A DNA stretch of 64,000 nt. It comes from Cryptomeria japonica. Lineage: Eukaryota > Streptophyta > Pinopsida > Cupressales > Cupressaceae. Shown here in pieces: positions 12,427 to 22,750 of this stretch (positions are counted from its first letter, which is position 1; every line of letters begins with the position of its first letter). Where the stretch lies: contig NC_081409.1 of NCBI RefSeq assembly GCF_030272615.1, forward strand, positions 531,215,791-531,279,790, in the 5' to 3' direction. The translations under genes were made by a program, and so were the position numbers. The notes under the pieces were generated by a model. That model was given only the letters and a program-made list of their open reading frames with translations, was not told the origin of the DNA and ran no database searches.

Positions 12427-12912
12427 AAAAAAGTTTGCCGTGCCATGATGCTTGAAACTGTGGCTGCCGTACCTGGGATGGTAGGAGGAATGCTCCTACA
12501 CAGCAAATCACTGAGGAGATTCGAACACAGTGGGGGGTGGATAAAAGCTCTAATAGAAGAAGCAGAGAATGAGAGAATGCATCTGATGACATTTATGGAG
12601 GTCTCAAATCCCAAATGGTATGAGAGAGCTTTGGTGTCTACAGTGCAAGGAGTGTTCTTCAATGCCTACTTTATTCTCTACTTGCTTTCCCCCAAGCTTG
12701 CTCACAGGATTGTGGGTTACCTTGAAGAAGAAGCCATTCATTCATACACTGAATTCCTCAAGGAACTGGACAATGGCAACATTCAAAATGTGCCAGCACC
12801 TTGCATAGCCATAGATTATTGGAGGCTTCCCAAATATTCAACTCTCAGGGATGTGGTCATCTCAGTCAGGGCTGATGAGGCTCACCATCGTGATGTCAAT
12901 CATTTTGCATCA
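12427..12912 (+). pseudogene. AOX exon 3 (catalytic di-iron domain)
   Basis: 486 bp against the usual 489: the start reads KKVCRAMM where AOXs have RRYGCRAMM, one codon shorter; the regulatory CysII is kept. The open frame holds the four-helix di-iron core: Glu in LETVAAVPG, Glu and His in EEAENERMH, Glu in LEEEAIHSY, and Glu and His in RADEAHHRD. It ends NHFAS with a GT donor (GTAAGC). Reading on without splicing adds two codons and then a stop inside intron 3. Confidence 0.93.
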
Positions 12913-13039
12913 GTAAGCAACATTTCTTGCACTCTTATTCATTTTCAGATAAATTTTTCTAATTGTTTTTGGGGAGCCCTTTTTAAATCAGGAATCTTTA
13001 TTTTTCAGATGGGTTAAATGTTTTTCTTTGCTTGTGCAA

Positions 13040-13099
13040 GATATTTATTACAAGGGAAAAGAGTTGAGAGAGGCTGCAGCTCCACTTGGATACCACTAA
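13040..13099 (+). pseudogene. AOX exon 4 with damaged splice acceptor
   Basis: GAT...TAA encodes DIYYKGKELREAAAPLGYH, the standard AOX C-terminus. The expected acceptor AG just before GAT is AA (TGTGCAA|GAT). The nearest AG is one base downstream and would shift the frame; another AG upstream (TTTTTCAG before 13010) would add three codons and a stop. The exon can therefore no longer be joined in frame by a canonical site. Confidence 0.85.
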
Positions 13100-13829
13100 C
13101 TGTTTCAATGGCTTCCATCAGTGCTCACAATAAAAACATTTAGATGCTGTTTAAGGCAATTTAGCGTGCATATTATGTTTGAGTTGCAGAGAATTCAACA
13201 TGTTATACAATTTGAGGAGAGCTTCATTAGAAATTAGAATATATTCCTATATATGTTACTACTAGGCGAGCATGATATGAGGAATGGCCTGGGAGGGTTT
13301 TGAATGTTTTTTCCTTGTGTGAGAATTGGTGAGAATTGGCCACTATGATATAAAGAAATGCAATTGAAGAATTGGTAAACGCTGGTGCGAGAATATTCTA
13401 TATGGATACTTTCAAAGTTCCATTAGTTTGAAATTAAAATTTTCAAAACCCTAACATACTGGCGAGATTAAAATTTGAAAACAGAATATTTGATTATTTT
13501 AGGGTGGGAGATTGGATTTGTTTCGTCCTGAATAATGGATTTCACTTATGATTGAGTGGATGATCTTTAAATTCTAATTAATTAACTTATGTTACAAACT
13601 CAAAAGTGCAACAAGGTTCTTTGTCTCTTGCAACCCCCAAGGCAACAAAAACCAATTAAGGGAGATCACCCACTTCTTTTTTAATTTTTGATCTTAATTA
13701 AAAATCAAGATAAACCTTTATCTTATGAAATGTCATTGCCAACATGCATGTAGGAGTTGTCGAGTTCAGGTGAGCTCACTTGGATTGGCCAACCAATCTG
13801 CAGCGTTATTTCCTTCTCACCTTTCAGCT
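13100..13829. other. AOX 3' flank
   Basis: AT-rich sequence after the AOX stop codon. It probably includes the old 3' untranslated region. No gene, repeat or RNA gene recognised. Confidence 0.5.
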
Positions 13830-15460
13830 TTCTCAATAAAGCTATATATCTTCTATTGAGTAATTGTTATTGATAAAAAGGTTAGATTCACCTACAATGA
13901 TTAATTTTATATCTCGAAATTCAATCTCCGACTTTCGCTCTAGGATGAGTCCTTCAGTTACAATTATGTTATTTGAGTAAAGACCTGTAAAGAGGCTACC
14001 CAAGGCAATCGTCATACCTCCATGATTTGTAATGAGAATTATCATCTTGGACAATTTTGATTAGGCTTGAAGGTCATCTGAAAAGTTTATATTGACTCAC
14101 TTGGTCAATGGTTAACACTCATGTTCTATTACACGTTTTTCTCTAGATTGGAAAGAGATATCAATATGATATTTTATTTGAAACCAACTCTTAGACTAGA
14201 AACCTCAAAAGAATTAGCATCTTTATATTTAATGGTTTTAATTGGAATATTGCTTCAAGAGTAACCCTCTAGTAGATTTGATCTAGATTATTTTCCTTGC
14301 ATTGAAAATTATGTTATTTTGTTCCAACTAGAGCTTTCAAACTATGAGGCTTGTAGTCATTTCCCAGAATTCCTAAAAGATATTACGAGCTATTAGATAT
14401 CCCCGAGCTTCAATACTACCCATTAAGAATTGTAGATCACCCACGTGAGATTCAATTTGTCAAGAAATGTATTCAAAATACCATTAACAAAATTACAATG
14501 GGGAATTGGAAGAGAACTAACTTCCTTGTGAACCATGCATAGAATTCAAGGGCTATGAACCAAAAAGCCTTTTCTTTGAATATGATCCCAAGCAAGCATC
14601 CAAGAGTGGTAAAATATTTATTTTTTCTTAGATCAAAGCTTTAAAATGCCAAATCTTAACCTTGATTAAAGAAGAGGGATTAACAAGAGGAATAAACTTA
14701 ATGCAATTCTCCTTTGATAGAGTAGATTCCAATCTCTTCTTAATACCAATGAAAAATAACATCATCCCTACTCCATATAAGCCTACAAATTTAGAAAAGA
14801 GTAGTGTGATGAACTCTAAAATCCTTTCAAATGTCAATGAAATTTGAGGAATATTTTTCCAATTTCTTGAAAAACCACTCTAGATTATGTTACTTCTTTC
14901 TAATAATCCCTACCCAGAGAACCCTAGGAGTCCTTTATGATAGTCATCAAAGGGTGAAGATCCAAATCCTCTTTGAAGGGCTTGTCAAAAATTGAATTAT
15001 CATCCCAAAAGGAAGCATTTATACTTTTTTTAACACTCTAGAAGTTGAATCAACTAGTAAAATTATCAATTCACTTAATTTCTTCCCAGATTACTTATCC
15101 TTTTAGAAGATCATTCCATTGAAGAAGGAAAAGTAGGTTTTCACCTAAGAATTTTTTTTGTTGAGGACCTTGGCCTAGATAGCTTATTTCCATTAGTAAA
15201 TCTAAGCTTGACTAAAGAAATTAGTGTCCTTGAGGGCAAGAACACCTCTTTCTTTTTTTCGCACATCTCACTCCATGAGATAAAGGAACATTTGACTTGA
15301 TTCATAATGCCTCTCCAAACTAAATCCCATATGGCCTTAGTAACTTTGGAAACAATGCTTCTAGGGGTGAGCATAAGGGATAATTTATAAATGTTAGCTT
15401 GGAAAAAAAATATATAAGCACAAAGCAACCAATAGAGGAGAGATATCTCTCCTTCCAATC
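13830..15460 (-). mobile_element. Degenerate LINE remnant with RNase H piece
   Basis: Two recognisable islands lie on the minus strand. At about 15458-15141 the frame resembles the region after the reverse transcriptase of plant LINEs (KAIWDLVWRG, then SWSEMCEKKK). At about 14060-13842 the frame looks like an RNase H core (SNNIIVTEGLILE, then IKLIIVGESNLFINN, matching the usual NNxAExxAL and GDSxLxIN pattern). Between them (14837-14628) are shorter fragments. The order, RT end first then RNase H, is right for one LINE read right to left. Frames are badly broken, so this copy is much older than the other LINEs here. Confidence 0.6.
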
Positions 15461-16432
15461 AACTAGGATTTACATAGTAGACCGATTTTTCTTCTTATGT
15501 CTTCCTCATAACAAAGAGAAACTCAAGATGAATCTAGAAGAGCTCCTCTCCTAAAAGACTAGGATCTACAAATAATGTTTTATTCATAGCTATTAATATG
15601 AAAGTAAGATTATTTATTTTTTCTATTAATCATTTTAACTCTACATGTGCTCATAATTACCAAGGAAGTCTTGAGTAACTTTAATTCCTTGATAGAAGGT
15701 TAAGTAAGAAACATAGTAGTCATCTAGAAATTATTGATGAGAAAATTTGTTCCCATGGATTCAAAAGTCTGTAATCCTTGTAAGGATCCTCTTGTTTTGA
15801 GGATCCAATATGCTTTTTTTTATATTTGTTGCGTTCATTTAGTTTTGGTAGTTAGAGTCTATGCTTATGAGAATGGCAGATATTGTTGTAAATAATAGAG
15901 GTTTACATTATATGACATAGTCTATAGACAAATTTGAGTGATATGATATAATTGAGGTTGGCAAGGGGCCCAAAGGAGTGGAGTAGTCTTAACTAACATA
16001 GTTGCATTCTACTAGAACATCACATTCTTTAATAGCCAAGTAGTCAAAAGCAATTTTTCACGCCATTGACACTAATAAATTATAAATAGTTGTCCTATTT
16101 TATTAAATAAAAATTACTTATGAATACTAAACCAAGTAATATTTAAAAGTAACCATAATCACATTAATGTGACTTTCGTAATACATTTACAAACAAAAAA
16201 TACTTTAATCAAAATAAACAAATTACAATCTAATAAATATATTAAATGTGTCAAACTTTTATCTCATAATATTACATATATTATTCCCTAATAATATCAA
16301 CTCATATTATTGAACATAATATATATTTTTTTGTTGTGGAATACACCTTTATTCTTTTTGTTGTGGAATATACCATTATTTTGAATGATATATAACTCAA
16401 AACAAATAATACCACTTAATGTCATCCAAAAC
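15461..16432. other. AT-rich intergenic DNA
   Basis: No gene, RNA or clear element seen. The right edge abuts the isolated 3' end of the NLR pseudogene. Confidence 0.5.
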
Positions 16433-16538
16433 CTAAAATACCTCATTACACCAAAATTCACTGTAATGATGATGTTTCTCCTTGTGAAGGATGTCATCAT
16501 AGCACTCTTCTAATGCTTGCATTTCTACAATAGGTAAT
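16433..16538 (-). pseudogene. Displaced 3' end of the NLR pseudogene
   Basis: Read on the minus strand after skipping the gypsy element and one copy of its GTAAT duplication, the NLR frame interrupted at 22751 continues here in phase for about 33 codons and ends at TAG (16433-16435). This open continuation, reached only by excising the insertion exactly at its target duplication, shows that both pieces were one coding end before the insertion. The peptide is charged and His-rich near its end, with no known domain. Confidence 0.7.
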
Positions 16539-17333
16539 TGATGCAGGAGCATCCCTAGTTCATAGCAATCTTGCATCAACCAAAAACATTTTCCTTTATG
16601 TTTTTCTTTCTATTTGCAGTTTCAGTTTTCCTTTCTGTGTGTCCCAATTTTGGCTCACCGGATCCTGTGGAGTTGGATTCTACTTGAAGAATTCATCATC
16701 TTTCTTTCTTTTAGACCGCATTGCATTTGGATCATTTTTTCGGCATGATATTGCTACCGGTTTTCATGATAGTTTCCTGTTACCGGTTGACAATCCTTTG
16801 TTACCGGTTGCCTGAACCTATTTTGGTGATCTACTGGAACCCATTTCGAAGCTTGCAGAGCCTTGGGCGTTGATTCCGATGTTCCTTGGCATGTGGCTGA
16901 CCTTTTCCAGCGATCTATGTTTCATCCTTCGGATTTTCCGGAGGAATCACTTGGCGGAGGTCGACCTTGTTTATTTTGCACGTTAGGTCTTGTTCTTCAG
17001 GTTTTTATCCCTTTTGGGCCGACTAGATCCTTTGGATAGATATATATAATTGTAACTGCGCATTAGAATCGGGGAATCAGAGAATCAAGTAGCTAGACTG
17101 TGCCTAGAAGATAGATCTCAAGATTCAAGGTCCTGGTTGTGACCTATTTTGTATGTTCTACTAAGCATGTGAGCCGGTATGTCGTAACCCGGCTGGATCT
17201 AATCAAATTTCATGCAATAAATCAATCTGTTATGCATTGCCTCCATCATATCTTTGTGTTTTTGTTGTGTTTACTCTTGTTGACCGGTCCAAATTGATCT
17301 CTTTGAGGTCCCTTCTCACCGGTGACTCCTTCA
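16539..17333 (+). repeat. Left LTR of the gypsy element
   Basis: 795 bp, TG...CA ends. It is longer than the right LTR mainly through a short T/C-rich insertion near 16592-16630. It contains repeated short CCGGTT/ACCGGT words. Confidence 0.92.
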
Positions 17334-17335
17334 AG

Positions 17336-17350
17336 TGGTATTAGAGCCAA
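17336..17350 (+). other. Primer-binding site of the gypsy element
   Basis: TGGTATTAGAGCCAA follows the LTR end after two bases. It matches the initiator-methionine tRNA 3' end (TGGTATCAGAGCC) with one C-to-T change. Confidence 0.85.
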
Positions 17351-17699
17351 GTTTCGTTCCGGAAGTTGTATGTCCTGAAATTTTGTTGTAGGGTGGCAAA
17401 TTGCGGATCTGACCTGTAGTTGCAGAGGACTAGCGTGAACGATGGCGTGAAGAGGAGCTAGGAATGGTGGAGCGTGTGGGAATGCAGACCTTGTTGTGAT
17501 GGAGATGTTGCGAGGTATAGAAGCCTGGTTAGAAGTTGTGGAGACAACCCAAAGAAGAGGCCGACATATTGAAGATGTAAGTGAAGACGAAGGAGAAGAA
17601 GCCCCGGCAAAACAAGCAAACCTACCGGCGGTTGATCTGGATGAGGAAAGATTTTTTAGGGTTTTGAGAAGGGTAATACTTAACCTCATTTTACCCCAC

Positions 17700-20600
17700 C
17701 GGAATATTATGGGAAGTTAGATTCAGATGAATCGATGGATTGGATCTCGGAGATGGAGAAGTATTTTGATTTTGAAAACACTGCAGAAGAGAGGAAGGTG
17801 AAATATGCTTGTACCCAGTTGAAAGGTCATGCATCTCTCTGGTGGGAGCATTTGCAAGTTGATAGATAGAGAAGAGGTAAAGAGAAGAGTAAGACATGGG
17901 ATCGGATGATTGCTAAGTTGAAATCGAAGTTTGTGCCAACGAATTATCAAGTGGATTTGTTATGAAAATTGCAAAATTTGAGACAGAAGGAATCTAGTGT
18001 GAAAGAGTACACCGAAGCATTCTACAAGTTAAATATCAAATTTGAACATGTTGATGATGAAGTTGAACAAGTTGCAAGATATTTGAATGGAGTGCAGATG
18101 TCTATACAAGATTAACTCAGTTTGATCAAATTGGAGAGTGTTAAAGAGGCTTACCAGTATGCCCTGAAGGCAGAAGAAAAGTTAAACAAAAGACATGAGC
18201 AGAGACAAAGAGGCAGAGGTGGAAGGTTTATCGAAAGAAGATTTCAAGGAGGAAGAGGAACTAGAACAGATCAGAGCAAGGACAAGGAAGTGAGCAAGGA
18301 AGGTAATTCATACTGGAAAGATGATAGAAATTTCTACCGAAGGAGAGAACCAAATGGTTACCAGAATGAGAATTTTGGAAGACAAGACAAGAGGACATTC
18401 AAAGGAACCTACTTTAAGTGTGGAGGAGAAGGACACTGTCCATTCGAGTGTAAGAAGACAAAAACTACTAAAAGAGCAACAGTGGTGGAAGAAAACCCCA
18501 CTGGATTAGACAATAAACCAGAAGATGGAGAACTGTTAATGATGAGGAGAGTTTTGTGTCATACCGGAGGAGATGAAGAGCCCTTGCAAAGGAAGAATTT
18601 GTTCAAGACCAAATGTAAGGTATCTGATAAGTGTTGTAAAGTTGTTATTGATAGTGGTAGTTCAGATAACCTTGTTTAAGAAGAGATGGTGAATAAGTTG
18701 AAATTGGAGAGATTGAAACAGCCTAAGCCTTATCAGATAGCCTGGATTCAGGATAAACATAAGTTGTTAGTAAGTGAGCAATGTTTGGTGAAATTGAAAA
18801 TTGGGAATTATCATGATGAAGTCTTGTGTGATATTATGCCTATGGATATTTGTCATCTTTTGTTGGGTAGACCTTGGCAGTTTGATAGACAGGTAGTACA
18901 TGATGGGAGGAAGAATACATACACTATTGTGGCCAATGGGATGAAGCAAACCTTGTTACCCTTGGAGGAACCTTTGAAGAATGAAATCTGTATGAATGCT
19001 AGAATCTGTTTGGTAGATGGAAAGAAATTCCCAGATGGATTGAGACATGAGAATGTGTGTTTTGCCTTAACTCCTAAGAAGACTGAGAAACCGGAACCGG
19101 AAGGAGAACATCCGAAAGATATAAAAGATTTGTTGACAGAGTATGAGGACATCATTTCAGATAATGTACCTGATGGATTGCCACCTGTGACAAGTATTAG
19201 TCATTGCATGGACTTGGTTCCTGGAGCTAGTTTGTCTAACAAAGTTGCACACTAGTTGACACTGGCAGAGAATGAAAAACTGAATAGACAAGTGCAGGAG
19301 CTGCTGAAGAAAGGTTTGATCAAGGAGAGTCTGAGCCCTTGTGTAGTATCAGCAGTATTAGCACCTAAGAAGAATGGAAAATGGAGAATGTGTACGGATT
19401 CCAAAGCAATAATCAGGATCACAATGAAATACCAATTTCCTTTGCCTAGGATGGATGACATAATGGACTGTTTGACTGGAGCAAAATACTTTACAAAGAT
19501 AGATTTGAAGAGTGGATATCATCATATCAGGATCAGAGAAGGTGATGAATGGAAGACAACATTTAAGACAAATGAAGGGTTGTATGAATGGTTGGTGATG
19601 CCTTTTGGATTGACTAATGCATTGAGTACTTTCATGAGGCCGATGAATGAGGTATTGAAGAAATTCTTAGGTAGGTTTGTTATTGTGTATTTGGATGACA
19701 TTCTGATTTTTAGTAGGACAAAAGAGGAGCATTTGTTGCAATTAAGACAAGTTTTGCAGAGGTTGAGAGAAGAGAAGTTGTTGATCAATATCAAGAAGTG
19801 TACTTTCATGAAGGATGAGTTAGTCTATTTGGGATTTGTGATATCTGAGAATGGTTTGAAGATGGACCCTGAGAAAGTGAAAGCAATTGTTGAATGACCT
19901 ACATCGGAAAGCATTGGAGAGGTAAGATCATTTCATGGATTGGCTAGTTTTTACTGAAATTTTATCAGAAATTTTAGTTCAGTTTGTAACCCTATGACTG
20001 AGACCATGAGAGGAGATCAGAAGGAATTCAAGTGGACCACTGGAGCAAAAAAATGTTTTGAACTATTGAAGCAGAAAGTGACTGAACAACCTGTGTTGGC
20101 TTTACCAGATTTCAATAAAGCATTTCAAGTGGATTGTGATGCAAGTGGAACAGTAATAAGAGCAGTCTTGAGTCAGGAAGGGAGAGAAGTAGCTTATTTC
20201 AGTGAGAAGTTGAATGATGCCTGGAGAAGATATTCAGTGTATGATCAGGATTTTTATGTCATAGTTCAAGCCTTGAAGAAGTGGAGACATTACTTGTTGC
20301 CTAAGGAGTTTGTGTTGTATACAGATCATCAAGCTTTGTAGTATTTGAACAGTCGGAGTAAATTGAATCAGAGACATATGAGATGGGTAGAATTCTTGCA
20401 GAGTTACACCTTTGTGTTGAAGCATAGAAGTGGGAAATCCAACAAAGTTGTTGATGCATTGAGTCGGAGAAGGAATTTGCTGACAGAGATGAGAGTGACA
20501 ATATTAGGATTTGAAGATTTGAAAACCTTGTATGATGATGACCCAGATTTTGCAAAACCTTGGAAAGCATGTAGAGAACCAGTTATGGTAGATTGAAGCA

Positions 20601-21955
20601 AGTGGTTGGATTACTTCATTCAAGATGGGATGTTATTCAGAGGAGTTCAATTGTGCATACCTAAGAGTTCTATGAGGGAGAATCTAATAGAGGAGAAACA
20701 TAGTGGAGGACTAGCTGGACATTTTGGCATTGACAAAACAGTAGCATTGGTGAGTGAGCAGTACTTTTGGCCCTAGATTCACAAGGATGTTAAGAGATAT
20801 GTGCAAAGTTGTAGAGTTTGTCAAGTTGCAAAGGGTAGTAGTCAGAATGTGGGATTGTATAAACCTTTGACAATACCAGTAAGACCTTGGGAGGATATAA
20901 GCATGGATTTTGTACTTGGATTGCCTAAGACACTGAGAGGGAATGATTCTATATTTGTGGTAGTGGATAGATTATCGAAGATGGCTCATTTTATACCTTG
21001 TAAGAAGACATCAGATGCATTGCATGTAGCAGACCTATTTTTCAAGGAAGTGGTGAGATTGCATGGATTACCTAAGAGCATAGTTTCAGACAGAGACACT
21101 AAGTTTGTTGGCTACTTTTTTAGAACACTTTGGAAGAAGATGAAGATAGATTTGAAGTTTAGTTCTACTTTTCATCCACAGACTGACATCGACAGACAAA
21201 AGTTGTTAACCGGAGTTTGGGAAATTTGTTGAGATGTGTAGTGGGAGATAAAACCGGAAGTTGGGATTTGATCCTTGCACAAGCAGAGTTTGCCTACAAC
21301 AATTCAGTGAATAGAAGTACCAAAACCTTTTAAGATTGTTACCGGAGTGCATCCTAGAGGTATATCAGAATTGAGAGACATTGGCAGCGAAGACCGAAGA
21401 ATTTCAGAAGCAGAAGACTTTGCAGATCACATGGTAGCATTGCATATTCAGGTTAAACAACATTTGGAAGACATGAATAGAAAATATACGGAGAAGGCAG
21501 ATGAGAAGAGGAGACAAGGAATTTGAAGTTGGCGATGAAGAGATGGTATACCTGAGAAGAGAGAGATTCCCGGTTGGAACTTATAACAAGTTGCAGATGA
21601 AGATGTTTGGACCTTGCAGGATTTTGAGGAAGTTCGGTTTTGGAAATGCATATGAAGTGAAGTTACTGGATAGCCTAAGTATTTCACCAGTGTTTAACAT
21701 TGCAGATCTTCATGAGTAACATGAACCAGAATTCTTAGTGAGGACAGTCTTGCAGAATTGGAGAAACAGTTACCCTGGAAGGAACTAGATCAAATTGAAG
21801 ATATTTTGGACAAAAGGATTGGGCATAGTACCCGAAGCAGTCAATATAAGGAATGTCTTGTGAAGTGGAAGGACGGACCAGTTGAAGATTCATCTTGGAT
21901 TTCTCAGGCAGAGGTAGACCGCCTTGGTTTCCCTCTGACCCGGGCAAAGTGAGAT
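17700..21955 (+). pseudogene. Gypsy gag-pol polyprotein with chromodomain, many stops
   Basis: One frame carries almost everything from about 17700 to 21230. Gag is at about 17700-18400. The zinc knuckle near 18415 reads YFKCGGEGHCPFEC, its first Cys replaced by Tyr. The protease motif VVIDSGSS is near 18640. Reverse transcriptase spans about 19250-19900 with YLDDILIFS. RNase H spans about 19990-20460 with FQVDCDASG, then integrase (20700-21230, [23 protein letters not shown]). After a frameshift near 21230 a second frame runs 21501-21719. The chromodomain (QYKECLVKWKDGPVEDSSW) is at about 21780-21910. In-frame stops include 18677, 19253, 19895, 20339, 20594 and 20776; several sit where the family has Gln, Arg or Trp. 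Not functional. Confidence 0.87.
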
Positions 21956-21983
21956 GCTCACTTTTTCAATAACCCCGGATGTC

Positions 21984-22750
21984 TGATGCAGAAGCATCCC
22001 CGGTTCATAGCAATCTTGCATCAACCAAAACCATTTTCCTTTCTGTGTGTCTCGGTTTTGGCTCATCGGATCCTGTGGAGTTGGATTCTACTTGAAAACT
22101 TGATCATCTTTCTTGCTTTCAGACCGCATCACATTTGGATCCTTTTCCGACATGATATCACTATTAGTTTCCATGACAGTTTCCTGTTACCGGTTAACAG
22201 TCATTTGTTACCGGTTGCCTTAACCTATTTTGGTGATCTATTGGAACCCATTCCGAAGATTGCGAAGCCTTGGGCATTGATTCTGATGTTCCTTGGCATG
22301 TGGCCGACCTTTTCCCGCGATCTACATTTCATTGTTTGGATTTTCCAAAGGAATCTCTTGGCGGAGGCTGACCTTGTTTATTTTGCATGTTAGGTCTTGT
22401 TCTTCGGGTTTTGATCCCTTTTGGGCTGACTAGATCCTTTGGATTGATATATATAATTGTAATTGAGCATTAGAATCGAGGAATCAGAGAATCAAGTAGC
22501 TAGACTATGCATAGAAGATAGATCTCAAGATTCAAGGTCCCGGTTGTGACCTATTTTGTATGTTCTACTAGGTCTGTGAGCCGGTATGTTGTAACCCGAT
22601 TGTTACTGGTTGGATGTAATCAAATTTCATGCAATAAAACAATTTGTTCTACATTGCCTTCATCATATCTTTGTGTTTCCATTGTGTTTACTCTTGCTGA
22701 CCGGTCCGGATTGATCTCTTTGAGGTCCCTCCTCACAAGTGACTGTTTCA
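21984..22750 (+). repeat. Right LTR of the gypsy element
   Basis: 767 bp, begins TGATGCAGAAGC and ends GACTGTTTCA directly before the GTAAT duplication. Clearly homologous to the left LTR along its whole length. Confidence 0.92.

Larger units (their letters stand above)
4283..13099 (+). pseudogene. AOX: Alternative oxidase pseudogene, four-exon AOX layout
   Basis: AOX is the mitochondrial inner-membrane di-iron ubiquinol oxidase that bypasses complexes III and IV. Exons lie at 4283-4670, 11499-11627, 12427-12912 and about 13040-13099, separated by introns of about 6.8 kb, 799 bp and 127 bp. Exon sizes match the canonical plant pattern (variable, 129, 489, about 57 bp); exon 3 is one codon short at 486 bp. 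Exon 3 keeps all the iron-ligand motifs ([39 protein letters not shown]). Lesions: a 40-bp tandem duplication in exon 1 shifts the frame; a TAG at 4605 stands where AOXs have Trp in the SYWG motif; the exon 1 donor reads CT instead of GT; the exon 4 acceptor reads AA instead of AG. An antisense LINE fills intron 1. The locus almost certainly makes no functional enzyme, though exons 2 and 3 look recently constrained. Confidence 0.9.
16539..22750 (+). mobile_element. Ty3/gypsy chromovirus-type LTR retrotransposon
   Basis: Two LTRs (16539-17333 and 21984-22750) begin TGATGCAG and end TCA. The element is flanked by the perfect 5-bp duplication GTAAT (16534-16538, 22751-22755). A Met-tRNA-type primer site follows the left LTR. 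Internal order is gag, protease, reverse transcriptase, RNase H, integrase, then a C-terminal chromodomain, which places it among chromoviruses. LTRs differ by many substitutions and indels (roughly 10% by eye) and the polyprotein carries many stops, so the insertion is not recent. It landed in the coding end of an NLR gene. Confidence 0.93.
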
